Below the pieces are notes generated by a model. The model saw nothing but the letters and a program-made list of their open reading frames with translations, did not search any database and was not told where the DNA came from. Of a stretch of 64,000 bases of DNA, positions 33,001 to 42,884 are shown piece by piece (the first letter of the stretch is position 1; each line of letters opens with the position of its first letter). The stretch is from contig CAIXGS010000038.1 in NCBI GenBank assembly GCA_903919125.1, forward strand, positions 54,315 through 118,314, written 5' to 3'. Made by a program: the position numbers and the translations under genes. The stretch is from an uncultured Spartobacteria bacterium (GTDB taxonomy: Bacteria; Verrucomicrobiota; Verrucomicrobiia; Chthoniobacterales; Chthoniobacteraceae).

Positions 33001-34299
33001 CTAGGGATTACGAGGCGCGGGCGGCGTGAGACGAGGAGAAATCAGCGAAGGACCCTCTGGCGCACCTGCACCGCCTTTGACCGCATCCACGGGTAGCGGC
33101 GCCGTATCCGCTTCCTGAAGCCGGAAGCTTGCGGCGGAGGGCACCAAAACCTCAGGCCCGCCTCCGCCCGCCGTTTTTCCGGAGGAACTCTTCAACTTCG
33201 GCCCCACATAATCAGGACGCGAGGAGGTACTCACTGAAGCCTGCATCTTCTTGCGGCTCTCCGCATTAGCGGGTGAGTCTGGCGCACCATTTTCCACACG
33301 CAGAGCTTCCTCTCCTAGGGCCGCCTTTAAAGCCTCAAGCCGCTCCTGAGAGTATCTCGCCTCCTGCGATCCAGCGTATTTGCTAATGACATCACGATAA
33401 TACACCGCAGCAGCTTTGTTCTTGCCGGTCTTCTCGTAAAACTTCGCTACATCCAGAGCGGCTTTCCGGTTTCCGGCTTCCAACAACTGTAAATTCTCCC
33501 TGGCTTGCGTGGTACGCCCATTTTGAGGAGCGCGGTTTAAAAAGTCCTCGAATGATTCCTGAGCGCGAGCACGGTCTGTATTGTCGTAAGACCCTTTCTT
33601 CACACTTCGCAATCGGATGTAGCCCATCTGGTACTGGGCCTCGTCAGCAATGGAATCCGAGGGAAACCTCTCAATGATCTGCTGGTACGCAGCAAGCGCT
33701 TCAGCATCTTTGCCTTGCCGCTCCATCATCAATCCCCGGAACAACATCACTTGCGCAGCACTACGCGAGTACGGAGCGCGTTTTAAAATGGTATCAAACA
33801 TTTCCTCTGCGCGCTGGTTTGAAGCGAACATCTTGACCCCAAACAAGCGGCGACGTTCCCCTCCCATGTAACGTTTGGCGATACCAAACATCGCATCTAA
33901 GGCGCGGCTAAATTCCTTGCTCTCGGGATGCTTTACAACCAGTTCGTCATAGGCCTCGAAAGCATCTTCAAACCGGCCCTTTTTCTCCAAAGTTTCGCCC
34001 AACTTATAGCGAGCCTCGGAGGCCTGTTGAGAAAGGGGAAATACTTTAACAAGCCGCTTATAAGCATCACTTGCCTTATCAAAATCCCCCTTGGCCTCCA
34101 TGTCTTGCGCATACTTTAGCTGCAGATCCGCCGTCTTCGCCACCGGAGTTGAAGTGCCCAAGATACTAACGCCTTCCCTTACCCATCCCTCATTGGGCCG
34201 GTAAACAAGATCCGCGTAAGACACTACCGGAAGGGTGAAGACCGAAACGCAAAGCAGCGCGGCAGGCAAGGCGGCAGACTGTAGGGAGAAACGTGACAT
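33001..34299 (-). CDS. BamD/YfiO-like TPR outer-membrane assembly protein
   Basis: A 432-residue exported protein. The start at the ATG at 34299 (MSRFSLQSA) gives a signal peptide to about residue 29; there is no clear lipobox Cys, unlike E. coli BamD. Tetratricopeptide-like repeats follow (YKRLVKVFPLSQQASEARYKLGE, AYDELVVKHPESKEF, AYQQIIERFPSDSIADEAQY and others), with the family spacing of A-Y-x2-L/I-x6-P. A proline/glycine/serine-rich tail (about 340-432) follows. It lies just before lptE on the same strand, supporting an outer-membrane role; a generic TPR protein remains possible. Confidence 0.75.
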   Translation of the reverse strand: MSRFSLQSAALPAALLCVSVFTLPVVSYADLVYRPNEGWVREGVSILGTSTPVAKTADLQLKYAQDMEAKGDFDKASDAYKRLVKVFPLSQQASEARYKLGETLEKKGRFEDAFEAYDELVVKHPESKEFSRALDAMFGIAKRYMGGERRRLFGVKMFASNQRAEEMFDTILKRAPYSRSAAQVMLFRGLMMERQGKDAEALAAYQQIIERFPSDSIADEAQYQMGYIRLRSVKKGSYDNTDRARAQESFEDFLNRAPQNGRTTQARENLQLLEAGNRKAALDVAKFYEKTGKNKAAAVYYRDVISKYAGSQEARYSQERLEALKAALGEEALRVENGAPDSPANAESRKKMQASVSTSSRPDYVGPKLKSSSGKTAGGGGPEVLVPSAASFRLQEADTAPLPVDAVKGGAGAPEGPSLISPRLTPPAPRNP

Positions 34300-34390
34300 C
34301 GCGGTGAAGTTAATCGCGCCGTCAGCAATCGTCAAGAAAGCCACTCGTTAAGAAAACCTGTATTATTCTTCTTTAACCTCAAAAACCCCC

Positions 34391-34439
34391 ACCAACAACC
34401 AACAACCAACAACCAACAACCCAGAACTAAGAACCTCAA
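34391..34439. repeat. Heptanucleotide array between the bamD-like gene and the protease gene
   Basis: Seven 7-base units: ACCAACA four times, then ACCCAGA, ACTAAGA and ACCTCAA, followed by AAG. It shares 17 identical bases (AACCCAGAACTAAGAAC) with the array at 24728-24776. It lies in the intergenic region between divergent genes, upstream of both starts, so it could affect promoter spacing. Confidence 0.9.
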
Positions 34440-34577
34440 AAGCCTTTCACGGTTTGCGGTTACATATCCGTTCATACAGATTTTCGAAGCTTCAAGCGCC
34501 CGGAGCCAAATTTTGAGCGGGAAAGGCTTGAAAAAGTGCAAAAAAAGTCACCTCCTGCCTTCATAAAATCCTATACG

Positions 34578-36755
34578 ATGAAGTTTTCCTCCCTCGCCCA
34601 TCGCGCTGTCCTGGCTCTCTGCTTTCTCGCCCCCGCAAGGCTTCCCGCCAAGGATCCGGATCCTGTCCAGGTGACAATCGGCGTGGCAAGTCTGCTGGAA
34701 CAGGTTCACTACTCCAAGCAGCGCCTCAGTAAGGACATCTCGAAGCGGCTTTTGCGCAACTTTTTAGAGTATCTCGATTACAATCACATTCTTTTTACAA
34801 AAGAAGACGTCGACGGGTTTAACAAAGCATGGAGCGAAAACCTCGACTCGGAAATTGTCTTCGGGCGCACACAAGCCGCCCAGCAGATCCATGCGATTTT
34901 CGTAACCCGCGTTGAGGAGCGCGTGGCGTTCGCGAAGGAGACGTTGGCTGGGGAGCTCGATTATTCCAGCGATCGTTTCATTGACGCCAATCGGCAAAAG
35001 GCTTCGTGGCCGGCTGCGGGCGAGGCCATGAATCAGATTTGGCGGGACCGCATTGTCTCCGAAATGATTCAGGAACGCTTGAACAAGAAGGAAAAAGAAC
35101 CCGCAGCCATCGTCAAAAAGCGCTACGACCAATTCCTTCGTAGCGTGCATGAGCAGACTGCCGACGACGTCGTTAAAATGTTCCTGCTCAACCTAACCAT
35201 GACTTACGACCCGCACTCGGAGTACATGAGTAAGACGGACCAAGAGCAGTTTAACATCACCATGCGCCTCTCGCTATTCGGCATAGGCGCGAGGCTGCGC
35301 TCCGAAGATGGCTACACCAAAGTGGACGAACTGATTGCAGGAGGTCCCGCGAGCAAAACCGGCAAGATGAAGGCGGGCGACCGGATTGTCGGCGTGGCAC
35401 AGGGCGACGGAGACTTTGTGGACTGCGTGGATCTGCGTCTAGACAAGGTCATTACCATGATTCGAGGGGACAAGGACACGATGGTGCGCTTGCAGATCAT
35501 CCCTGCGGGAGCCGCCCTCGCTTCGGAGCGAACGGAGGTTCTGATCAAGCGCGACGAGATCAAAATTAAGGAGGGCGAGGCAAACGCCGAACTCTTCGAG
35601 TGGCCGACGCCCGACGGACATACCATGAAGCTTGGGCGCATCGAGCTCCCCTCTTTTTACCGGGACATGACCCAGAACGGGAACCCGAACGCCAAGAGCA
35701 CGACGAAGGACGTTCTCCTCCTCCTGAACAGACTCAAGTCCGAGGGCATCGAAGGGTTGATCATGGACCTTCGCAACGACGGCGGCGGTTCGCTGGAGGA
35801 AGCCGTTAGCCTCACTGGGCTCTTTATTAAAGAAGGCCCGGTAGTCCAGATTCGTAACTGGAACGGCGAGGTCGGGGTGAACCGCGACAACGACCCAAGC
35901 ATTTCCTACGACGGCCCTTTAGTCGTACTGGTGAACCGCAATAGCGCCTCGGCGAGCGAAATTTTCGCGGCAGCAATGCAGGACTACGGACGCGCCATTG
36001 TGGTCGGCGACAGCAAAACTTTCGGAAAAGGCACCGTCCAGCAGCTCATCGAATTAAACCGCGTCATACCGATTCTCGCAAAAGAGGAGGCTGCAGGATC
36101 GGTGAAATTGACGATTCAAAAGTTCTACCGCGTGGCCGGTGGTTCCACCCAGCTTCATGGAGTGGAGGGAGACATCCGCCTGCCCTCGCTTTCAGATCAG
36201 CCGCAATTTGGTGAGGACGCGAGAAAGGATCCCCTGCCGTACGACACCATTGAGCCGCAGCCTTTTGAGAAGTGGGCAAAGCCACTTTACATCGAGGAGT
36301 TGCGGAAGCGATCCGAGAGCCGCATCCAGCAGGATCCCGAGTTTGCGAACATTCAGGAAGATCTCGAGCGGATCCGTAAGTCTTTGGAAGAAAATAAGAT
36401 TTCGATAAACGAATCTAAGCGTCAATCCGAGGTGGAAGAGGATAAAGCGCGTAAAAAGAAACGTGATTCGGAGCGCGTCGAGCGTTCCAAAAATGAGGAG
36501 ATGACCGCTTACCGGTTTACGTTGGACAACGTAGCGTCGAAGGAGTTGTCGGCTGTGGTGTTCGTGAAACCAAAGCCCGTGAAGGAAGGCGAAGCGGAAG
36601 AAGAACCGCCAGCGGAGCCTGCGAAGGAAGGGGAAAAGCCCCAGTTCAAGAGCCCGCCAGTGAGCTTTGACCCTGCAAAAAAAGAAGCGCTCAACATCCT
36701 CGAGGATCTGGCTCTAAAAACAGCGAAAGCGGGCGGCATCTCCGGCAAAAACTAG
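34578..36755 (+). CDS. C-terminal processing peptidase (tail-specific protease, S41)
   Basis: A 725-residue periplasmic protease. The ATG at 34578 (MKFSSLAHRAVLALC) gives a signal peptide. Domains: an N-terminal helical Tsp domain (about 40-230), PDZ (about 235-320; IGARLRSEDGYTKVDELIAGGPA), the S41 core with catalytic Ser in NRNSASASEIF (about 458) and Lys in SKTFGKGTVQ (about 480), then a charged C-terminal tail (about 590-725) rich in Glu and Lys of the DUF3340 type. Tsp/Prc cleaves proteins with exposed nonpolar C termini and tunes murein hydrolases. It is transcribed away from the bamD-like unit. Confidence 0.93.
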   Translation: MKFSSLAHRAVLALCFLAPARLPAKDPDPVQVTIGVASLLEQVHYSKQRLSKDISKRLLRNFLEYLDYNHILFTKEDVDGFNKAWSENLDSEIVFGRTQAAQQIHAIFVTRVEERVAFAKETLAGELDYSSDRFIDANRQKASWPAAGEAMNQIWRDRIVSEMIQERLNKKEKEPAAIVKKRYDQFLRSVHEQTADDVVKMFLLNLTMTYDPHSEYMSKTDQEQFNITMRLSLFGIGARLRSEDGYTKVDELIAGGPASKTGKMKAGDRIVGVAQGDGDFVDCVDLRLDKVITMIRGDKDTMVRLQIIPAGAALASERTEVLIKRDEIKIKEGEANAELFEWPTPDGHTMKLGRIELPSFYRDMTQNGNPNAKSTTKDVLLLLNRLKSEGIEGLIMDLRNDGGGSLEEAVSLTGLFIKEGPVVQIRNWNGEVGVNRDNDPSISYDGPLVVLVNRNSASASEIFAAAMQDYGRAIVVGDSKTFGKGTVQQLIELNRVIPILAKEEAAGSVKLTIQKFYRVAGGSTQLHGVEGDIRLPSLSDQPQFGEDARKDPLPYDTIEPQPFEKWAKPLYIEELRKRSESRIQQDPEFANIQEDLERIRKSLEENKISINESKRQSEVEEDKARKKKRDSERVERSKNEEMTAYRFTLDNVASKELSAVVFVKPKPVKEGEAEEEPPAEPAKEGEKPQFKSPPVSFDPAKKEALNILEDLALKTAKAGGISGKN

Positions 36756-36799
36756 GCCACCTTTTTTGGCGTACGCCGAGCAGCCATTTAGGTTCGGGA

Positions 36800-37858
36800 T
36801 TAACGTTCAAACGGAACGGGCAGCCTTCGCACAGTGCTCCCCGGCACCCACTTGCTGGTGACCTGTGTGGCGATGGAACGCTCCGGCACACCCTGCTGAC
36901 CGTTGTGAATCATGGATACCAGAAGATCCACGGCCGCCTCGCCCACCAGATCGTTTCGCTGATCCATTCCCGCCCAGTGCGAGCGTTGTTTGCGCCACTC
37001 GTATTGGATAAGGCCCACATCCTCAGGCACACGCAAACCGCACGCAGCGAGCCAGCGCTCCACCTCGTGGTAAAGCACAAAAAGGACATCCGGCTTGCAC
37101 GCATCAAACCACTCCTTAAACCGACGCACATCTTTCCGCGCTTCAACCAGCTGCACAAACGGCTCGAGAGGCATCTCCCCAGCTCGGAAACGCTTTTGGC
37201 CCATGAGGTAACCGGCGGTAAAACGGCCGTCAATAAGCGCGTCAATCTCAGGGTCGAGCACCAAAGCGGGGCGCCGATAACCCAAGTCCCACGCGTGCTC
37301 ATACGCCTTCAACGCCAAGCTGTATTGGTCAGAACCCGCAAAGGAAAGTTCCGGAGAGCGTACCCGCACCCCAGTGACAACCGCTGGGAACTCGTCCCAC
37401 AAAACACGCATTTGCTCCGGCAATTCATTCGAGCGTAAAAGCCCCACCACCACCGCTCCGCGGATTCCCCTCGCCCGCAAAATGCCTGCCAGCCGAGCTC
37501 CGCCCATCGCTGGATCATGAAGCCAAAACTCATCCATCCCGTAACCCAACTCCGCCGCGCGCCGCCGAGCCCCCTCTACATAAACGGGCACAGTGGGATG
37601 CGTGCGAAGGGCCGTGGCATCGCCGTTGGCGTTGAGCAGCGCAAGCGTCGCTTCAAACCGGGCTGAACCGCTGCGGCGCAATTCGGCCATGAGACATCCC
37701 ACCGCGGGATTGCGTTGGTAGCCGAGCGAGGCAGCTGCCGCCTCGACTTTCTCGCGCGTGGCAGCGGCAATTCGAGTGCTGCCCCGCAAGGCGAGGCTCA
37801 CCGTATTTTTCGAGACGCCGGCAAGGGTGGCGACTCGGGCCATGGAAGGACGTTGCAT
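36800..37858 (-). CDS. LacI-family repressor, probable xylose regulator
   Basis: A 352-residue regulator from the ATG at 37858 ([24 protein letters not shown]). The N-terminal LacI helix-turn-helix spans about 5-55, with the hinge helix around residue 50 ([10 protein letters not shown]). A periplasmic-binding-protein-like sensor domain follows (about 65-340; [26 protein letters not shown] is typical of the XylR/GntR-like LacI group). It is transcribed divergently from xylA with a perfect 17-base palindrome over its start codon. It probably represses xylA and itself; a xylose-type sugar is the expected effector. Confidence 0.9.
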   Translation of the reverse strand: MQRPSMARVATLAGVSKNTVSLALRGSTRIAAATREKVEAAAASLGYQRNPAVGCLMAELRRSGSARFEATLALLNANGDATALRTHPTVPVYVEGARRRAAELGYGMDEFWLHDPAMGGARLAGILRARGIRGAVVVGLLRSNELPEQMRVLWDEFPAVVTGVRVRSPELSFAGSDQYSLALKAYEHAWDLGYRRPALVLDPEIDALIDGRFTAGYLMGQKRFRAGEMPLEPFVQLVEARKDVRRFKEWFDACKPDVLFVLYHEVERWLAACGLRVPEDVGLIQYEWRKQRSHWAGMDQRNDLVGEAAVDLLVSMIHNGQQGVPERSIATQVTSKWVPGSTVRRLPVPFER

Positions 37859-37874
37859 GACAGTATTACTGTCA
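37858..37874. promoter_or_regulatory. LacI-type operator between the regulator and xylA
   Basis: TGACAGTATTACTGTCA is a 17-base palindrome, symmetric around 37866, overlapping the first base of the lacI-family start codon and 81 bases before the xylA start. It matches the pattern of LacI-family half sites. Both divergent genes could be controlled from this one site. Confidence 0.8.
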
Positions 37875-37954
37875 AACAAAAGGAAAAGGTGCAACCGCTC
37901 TTGGGCTTCATCAAAAGTGGCTGTGGTTCAAGTCCTCAACATCACAATTCCCCT

Positions 37955-39268
37955 ATGAGTTATTTCCCAGAGATTCCCGTTGTTCAATTTGAAGGCGCGT
38001 CGAGCGACAATCCATTTGCGTTCAGGCACTACAATGCCAATGAAAAAGTTGGCAACAAAACCATGGCGGAACACCTTCGTTTCGCCGCCGCGTATTGGCA
38101 TGTCATGCGTAATGGGCTCTCAGACCCTTTCGGCGCCCCCACGGCCCTCATGCCATGGGACGACCACACCGAGTCGCTGCAAAACGCACTCAATCGGGTT
38201 CCGGTGTTTTTTGAATTTCTGGAAAAAACCACCATTCCCTACTACTGCTTCCACGACAGAGATATCTCGCCTGAAGGAGCGACTCTGAGCGAGACGCACA
38301 AGAATTTGGACCGTGTGGTGAGTGCCTTTGAAGCTCAACAAAAGCAGACGGGCAAAAAACTTCTTTGGGGCACAGCCTGTCTCTTTGCTCATCCACGCTA
38401 CGCGCAGGGTGCCGGAACTTCTCCCTCTGCGAACGTCTATGCGTATGCCGCCTCCCAAGTAAAACACGCGCTCGAGGCTACCCATCGCCTTGGCGGAGAA
38501 GGCTATGTATTTTGGGGCGGCAGAGAAGGATACGCCACGCTCCTCAACACCAACATGAAGCGCGAATTGGATAACCTCGCTACGCTGCTTCATCTCGCGG
38601 TGGACCATGCCAAGAAGATCGGGTTTACGGGACAATTTTACATCGAGCCAAAGCCCAGAGAACCGTCCACGCACCAGTACGATTCCGACTCCGCTGCTTG
38701 CCTCAACTTTTTGCGCGAGTACGATTTGCTCAGCCACTTCAAGCTCAACCTCGAGACCAACCACGCCACGCTGGCCGGCCACTCCATGGAGCACGAAATG
38801 GAAGTCGCCATCGCCGCAAACGCGCTTGGCTCCGTCGACGCCAATCGTGGCGACACGCTCCTCGGCTGGGACACCGATCAGTTTCCGAGCGACCTATACC
38901 TCACCACCAACATCATGCTGCGCATTCTCAAAATGGGTGGCTTCACCACAGGCGGCCTCAACTTTGACGCGAAGCGTCGGCGCGAATCCCACGAACCTGC
39001 CGACCTTTTCCACGCCCACATCGGCGGAATGGACGCCTTTGCCTACGGCCTCAAAGCCGCGCATCGCATCATTCAAAGCGGTAAAATCGACCAGTTTGTC
39101 GCACATCGTTACGCGAGCTTCGACTCTGGAATCGGAGCCAAGATCGCCACACGCACTACCTCCCTAGACGAGTTGGATCATTACGCGCAAGAGATTCCAG
39201 CGCCGACACTTGAAAGCGGTCGGCAAGAGCTGCTTGAGAATATTTTCAACGCGCAGATCTTCGGTTAA
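37955..39268 (+). CDS. xylA: Xylose isomerase
   Basis: A 437-residue XylA that converts D-xylose to D-xylulose. The start is the ATG at 37955 ([14 protein letters not shown]). Family features: the active-site His in CFHDRD (about 100), WGGREGY near residue 188, metal ligand Glu in YIEPKP (about 230), [16 protein letters not shown] (about 265-275), SVDANRGD and the closing [10 protein letters not shown] and ARRESHEP-like segments. Its length fits the group II isomerases. It lies divergent from a LacI regulator. A matching xylulokinase is not beside it; an FGGY kinase fragment lies at the left edge of the window, 37 kb away. Confidence 0.97.
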   Translation: MSYFPEIPVVQFEGASSDNPFAFRHYNANEKVGNKTMAEHLRFAAAYWHVMRNGLSDPFGAPTALMPWDDHTESLQNALNRVPVFFEFLEKTTIPYYCFHDRDISPEGATLSETHKNLDRVVSAFEAQQKQTGKKLLWGTACLFAHPRYAQGAGTSPSANVYAYAASQVKHALEATHRLGGEGYVFWGGREGYATLLNTNMKRELDNLATLLHLAVDHAKKIGFTGQFYIEPKPREPSTHQYDSDSAACLNFLREYDLLSHFKLNLETNHATLAGHSMEHEMEVAIAANALGSVDANRGDTLLGWDTDQFPSDLYLTTNIMLRILKMGGFTTGGLNFDAKRRRESHEPADLFHAHIGGMDAFAYGLKAAHRIIQSGKIDQFVAHRYASFDSGIGAKIATRTTSLDELDHYAQEIPAPTLESGRQELLENIFNAQIFG

Positions 39269-39287
39269 TTACAACTCGACCTCCAGC

Positions 39288-39328
39288 GTCTCCGTCCCAT
39301 TGGATTTCCTCCCAACGGGCACGGAGAC
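39288..39328 (+). terminator. Possible terminator hairpin after xylA
   Basis: GTCTCCGT at 39288 pairs with ACGGAGAC ending at 39328, with further pairing inside (CCCATTGG / CCCAACGGG). There is no T tract after the stem, so it may instead be a processing or Rho-dependent site. Confidence 0.35.
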
Positions 39329-39400
39329 TGCCTGAGGCGCTTTCACTTCCGCCCTCCGCCCTTTTCTTGACCCCTACGTTTAGCTGGGGAGAATTGCGCC

Positions 39401-40054
39401 GTGATTCAAAACAAACTGCTCCTGCTGGACTGCGATTCGACGCTCAGCGCAATCGAAGGCATTGACGAACTCGCCCGGTTGCGTGGGGCGGCCACCTTTG
39501 CGGCAGTGGAAAGCATGACGCGCGCCGCCATGGAAGGTGGTTTGGCGATGGAGGAAATTTTCGCCCGGCGCCTGGAATTAATTCAGCCGCGTTTAGACGA
39601 AGTAGAGGCCGTCGGCGCCCTTTACATCGCCCAGATCGAACCCACGGCGCTTTCCGCGCTCCACGAGATTCGCAAGGCGGGTTGGACGCCGATCATTGTC
39701 AGCGGCGGTTTCACGCAGGCGATCCGCCCGCTGGCGACGCATCTGGAAATTGCTCGAGTCGAGGCTGTGACACTGGAATTTGACGCGCGCGGGCTTTTCA
39801 CTGGGTTTGCCGCGGACAGTCCCACGGCGCGCTCACGGGGTAAAAACGAAGTGGCGCAGCGACTCAAGCAGGAGTTCAGCCCGCACAAGACGGTGATGGT
39901 GGGTGACGGCGCGAGCGATCTGGAAGTCCAAGGGGACGTGGACTTTGTGGTGGGCTTTGGCGGGTACGCCGTGCGGGAGAAAGTGAAATTGGGCGCGGAC
40001 GCGTTTATCAACCGTCTTTCAGAGCTGCCGACATTGCTCCAGAAGTGGAGTTGA
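39401..40054 (+). CDS. HAD-family phosphatase, SerB-like
   Basis: A 217-residue phosphatase starting with GTG at 39401. Motif I is LLLDCDSTLSAIEGIDELA (Asp at about 9 and 11), motif II IIVSGGFTQAI, and motif III/IV VMVGDGASDLEV. The order and the cap insertion resemble phosphoserine phosphatase SerB, which makes serine from phosphoserine; other small phosphate esters remain possible. It stands alone between xylA and the trpC gene on the opposite strand. Confidence 0.88.
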   Translation: MIQNKLLLLDCDSTLSAIEGIDELARLRGAATFAAVESMTRAAMEGGLAMEEIFARRLELIQPRLDEVEAVGALYIAQIEPTALSALHEIRKAGWTPIIVSGGFTQAIRPLATHLEIARVEAVTLEFDARGLFTGFAADSPTARSRGKNEVAQRLKQEFSPHKTVMVGDGASDLEVQGDVDFVVGFGGYAVREKVKLGADAFINRLSELPTLLQKWS

Positions 40055-40071
40055 GCAAAGAGTTTGCGGAC

Positions 40072-40857
40072 TTAGTGGACGTCCAGCAGCGCGTGGATTT
40101 GGGCGGCAACGTCGCTTGCGCGCATGAGGGTTTCCCCCACGAGAATGGCGTTGCAACCTGCGTCTAGAGCGCGCTGCGTGTCGGCTTGGGTTTTCAAACC
40201 GCTCTCGCAGACGAGTAGAACGCTTTCGGGCACTTCTTCACTGAGATTTTCGGTGGTGGCCAAATCGACTTCGAAAGTGACGAGGTTACGGTTGTTGATT
40301 CCTATGCAATTCGCGCCCAAATCCAGCGCGCGCTCCAACTCCTCCATGTTGTGCACCTCCACCAACACATCCAACTGCAGTGCCAAGGCTTCGGCGTAAA
40401 GCGCTTCCAGACGTTCTTGCTCAAGGGCCGCCACGATCAATAAAATAGCATCAGCCCCGGCCACGGACGCCTCCGCAATCTGAACTTCGTGAATGATAAA
40501 ATCTTTGCGCAGAATGGGTAGCTCCACCACTTTACGAATCTGAGTGAGGTAGGAGAGGTCGCCTTGGAAAAACTCTTTATCCGTAAGGACGGACAAGGCG
40601 TGGGCGCCACCGGCTTCGTAAGATTTCGCGATTTCGAGAGGATTAAAATTCGCCGCGATAACTCCGACTGATGGACTGGCCTTTTTCACCTCGGCAATGA
40701 GTCCCAACGCTTCGGGACCTTGGTCGAGCGCCAGCACGAATGGACGGAAATCGTTACGTTCCAACGCAGCGGCACGCAAAAGCGAAGCCTTTGGAAGCAG
40801 GCAGGCGACTTCCCTCGCTTTAATATCGAGGATCTGCTGGAGACGATTGGAGGCCAT
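40072..40857 (-). CDS. trpC: Indole-3-glycerol phosphate synthase
   Basis: A 261-residue TrpC barrel that closes the ring of CdRP to indole-3-glycerol phosphate in tryptophan synthesis. The start is the ATG at 40857 (MASNRLQQILDIKAREV). Signature segments: LIAEVKKASPSVGVI (catalytic Lys region), SVLTDKEFFQGDLSYL, LRKDFIIHEVQI (Lys), LVEVHNMEELERAL (Glu), IGINNRNLVTFEVDL (Asn) and VCESGLKTQADTQ (Glu). The length fits the monofunctional enzyme. It is not next to other trp genes here. Confidence 0.96.
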   Translation of the reverse strand: MASNRLQQILDIKAREVACLLPKASLLRAAALERNDFRPFVLALDQGPEALGLIAEVKKASPSVGVIAANFNPLEIAKSYEAGGAHALSVLTDKEFFQGDLSYLTQIRKVVELPILRKDFIIHEVQIAEASVAGADAILLIVAALEQERLEALYAEALALQLDVLVEVHNMEELERALDLGANCIGINNRNLVTFEVDLATTENLSEEVPESVLLVCESGLKTQADTQRALDAGCNAILVGETLMRASDVAAQIHALLDVH

Positions 40858-40953
40858 AAGAAGTGAAGTTTGCCCATTTTTCCGCGTTGTATGCAAGACA
40901 GGCGCATCTTTGCCCTTGGCAAGGACAACCCTCCCCTGTGCAAACTCTAGACC

Positions 40954-41697
40954 ATGTCTGATTCCATTGCTGCCAAGCCTGCGCCCCAATACCGACGCAT
41001 CGTTTTAAAAATTAGCGGAGAGGCACTCAAAGAGCCAGGGAGTATGGAATCGATCTCCCCGCAGATCGTAGCGCAAGTGGCCCAACAGATTAAGGACGTG
41101 CACTCGCTGGGTGTCGAGGTAGCCATCGTGATTGGCGGTGGCAATATTTGGCGGGGCCTTACTGCGAGCCATCGAGGCATGGAACGCACCACGGCAGACT
41201 ACATGGGCATGCTGGCCACGGTGATTAACGGCATGGCGCTTCAGTCCGCGATGGAGGCAATCGGCATCGCCACGCGCGTGCAAACGGCCATCCCCATTCA
41301 AAGCGTCGCGGAACCATTCATTCGCCGCAGAGCGATGCGCCACATGGACTTGGGGCGCGTGGTAATATTTGTCGCGGGCACTGGTAACCCTTTCTTTTCC
41401 ACCGACACGGCTGCCGCATTGCGTGCCAGCGAAATCGGCGCAGAAGCGATTTTAAAAGCCACCAAGGTCGACGGGATCTACACGGCAGATCCCAAAAAAG
41501 ATCCCACTGCCACCAAGTACGACAGGATCACTTATTCAGAGGCACTTTCGAAGCGGCTCCAGGTCATGGATTCTACGGCTTTTACACTTTGCATGGATAA
41601 TCGCGTGCCCATTCTGGTGTTCGACTTAATGACGCCCAACAATATACGCAACGCCGTTTTGGGACTACCCGTCGGTACATTGGTGACCGCCGAATAG
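40954..41697 (+). CDS. pyrH: UMP kinase
   Basis: A 247-residue UMP kinase of the amino-acid-kinase fold, which makes UDP from UMP with ATP. Signatures: [11 protein letters not shown] (about 15-25), [13 protein letters not shown] (about 49), [19 protein letters not shown], and the uridine site [12 protein letters not shown]. It is separated by 56 bases from frr, the usual order pyrH-frr in many bacteria (rpsB and tsf are absent here). GTP activation is likely by analogy. Confidence 0.97.
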   Translation: MSDSIAAKPAPQYRRIVLKISGEALKEPGSMESISPQIVAQVAQQIKDVHSLGVEVAIVIGGGNIWRGLTASHRGMERTTADYMGMLATVINGMALQSAMEAIGIATRVQTAIPIQSVAEPFIRRRAMRHMDLGRVVIFVAGTGNPFFSTDTAAALRASEIGAEAILKATKVDGIYTADPKKDPTATKYDRITYSEALSKRLQVMDSTAFTLCMDNRVPILVFDLMTPNNIRNAVLGLPVGTLVTAE

Positions 41698-41753
41698 CGC
41701 CAAGCCTTGTCTCTACCAGCTGGCAACTCATTCCCCTTCTTATTTTTCAACTT

Positions 41754-42314
41754 ATGGACCCAGACGAAATCCTCCTCGAAACAGAGTCAGCCATGGAAAA
41801 AGGCTTCGACTACGTCACCCACGAATTCGCCGCCGTACGCACGGGCAAAGCCTCTCCCGCGCTGGTGGAAAACATCGACGTAGAAGCCTATGGCACCCCG
41901 ATGAAACTGAAGCAGTTAGCGATGATCACCACACCCGAACCGCGGATGGTGGTCATCCAGCCCTTCGATTCAGGCACCACCAAGGACATTGAAAAGGCTC
42001 TCAAAGAATCCAAACTTGGCATCAATCCCATTAGCGATGGAAAGTTGATCCGTCTGCCGATTCCCCCTCTCACCGAAGAGCGTCGCCGCGACTTGGTTAA
42101 GGGGATTAAGCAAATGGCCGAGGAGGCTCGAATCCGAATCCGCAGCGCTCGCCGCGACGCCATGGACGCCATCAAAAAGGCAAGCAAGGATGGCGGAATC
42201 GCCGAAGACGCTGCCGAGGGTTACGAAAAGGAAGTGCAAAAGATGACTGACACTTTCGTGAAAAAGATCGATGACGCGATCTTCACCAAGGAAGCGGACA
42301 TCATGAAGGTCTGA
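41754..42314 (+). CDS. frr: Ribosome recycling factor
   Basis: A 186-residue RRF that, with EF-G, splits post-termination ribosomes. Family features include EFAAVRTGKASPALVENI near residue 26, MVVIQPFDSGTTKDIEKAL near 64, and the C-terminal RIRIRSARRDAMDAIKKA helix. The length matches the typical 185 residues. It follows pyrH and is followed after 9 bases by a small exported-protein gene. Confidence 0.97.
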   Translation: MDPDEILLETESAMEKGFDYVTHEFAAVRTGKASPALVENIDVEAYGTPMKLKQLAMITTPEPRMVVIQPFDSGTTKDIEKALKESKLGINPISDGKLIRLPIPPLTEERRRDLVKGIKQMAEEARIRIRSARRDAMDAIKKASKDGGIAEDAAEGYEKEVQKMTDTFVKKIDDAIFTKEADIMKV

Positions 42315-42323
42315 GGAGCGCCG

Positions 42324-42812
42324 ATGAAAATATCCGCCCCAGTTTCAGCGCTAATTTTAAGCGCCGCTCTTTCCGTAACAGCCTGCGCTGAAGTGGTGAG
42401 GCCCGCCCCGCAGTTCGCCTTCTCCACGGCGGCGGGCGAAAGCAAGTCGCTTAAGGACATTAAGGGACAGCCTGTGCTACTGCTTCTGGCAGACTCGCCT
42501 GCGCGCAGCGCCTTCCGTTCGCAACTGCGTGAGTTGGAGAAGGCTTTTGACCGTCTTTCAATCCGCAAAACGTTGATCATCGCCGCCTTCAAGCAGGCAG
42601 GGGGCGGAGAAGTTCGCTCCAACATCCCAGTGACGTTGCTGCCGGATGGAGCGCGTGTGTGTGAAGCTTACGGATTGAAGGGAAAGTTCGCCATCGCGCT
42701 CATTAGCCAAGACGGGAATTTGGACTATCAGACCGACCAGATCTTGAACATCAATCGGATCCTGGAAGTCATGCAGAACTCGTACGAGGTGCAAAAAGCA
42801 GCGCGTCGATAG
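42324..42812 (+). CDS. Exported thioredoxin-fold-like protein without CxxC
   Basis: A 162-residue protein with a signal peptide (MKISAPVSALILSAALSVTACAE, cut near residue 23; a lipobox-like VTACAE is possible). The rest follows a redoxin-like start (APQFAFSTAAGESKSLKDIKGQPVLLLLADSP) but lacks the CxxC pair, so it cannot act as a classic thiol reductase. It resembles DUF4174-like proteins. It lies 9 bases after frr on the same strand and may share its transcript. The function is unknown. Confidence 0.6.
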   Translation: MKISAPVSALILSAALSVTACAEVVRPAPQFAFSTAAGESKSLKDIKGQPVLLLLADSPARSAFRSQLRELEKAFDRLSIRKTLIIAAFKQAGGGEVRSNIPVTLLPDGARVCEAYGLKGKFAIALISQDGNLDYQTDQILNINRILEVMQNSYEVQKAARR

Positions 42813-42884
42813 AAAGTCAGAGACTCGCTTGCCCCAAATCATAAAGCCGCGCTGCGGCATTGATTTACAGAGGGTTAAGTAGAG

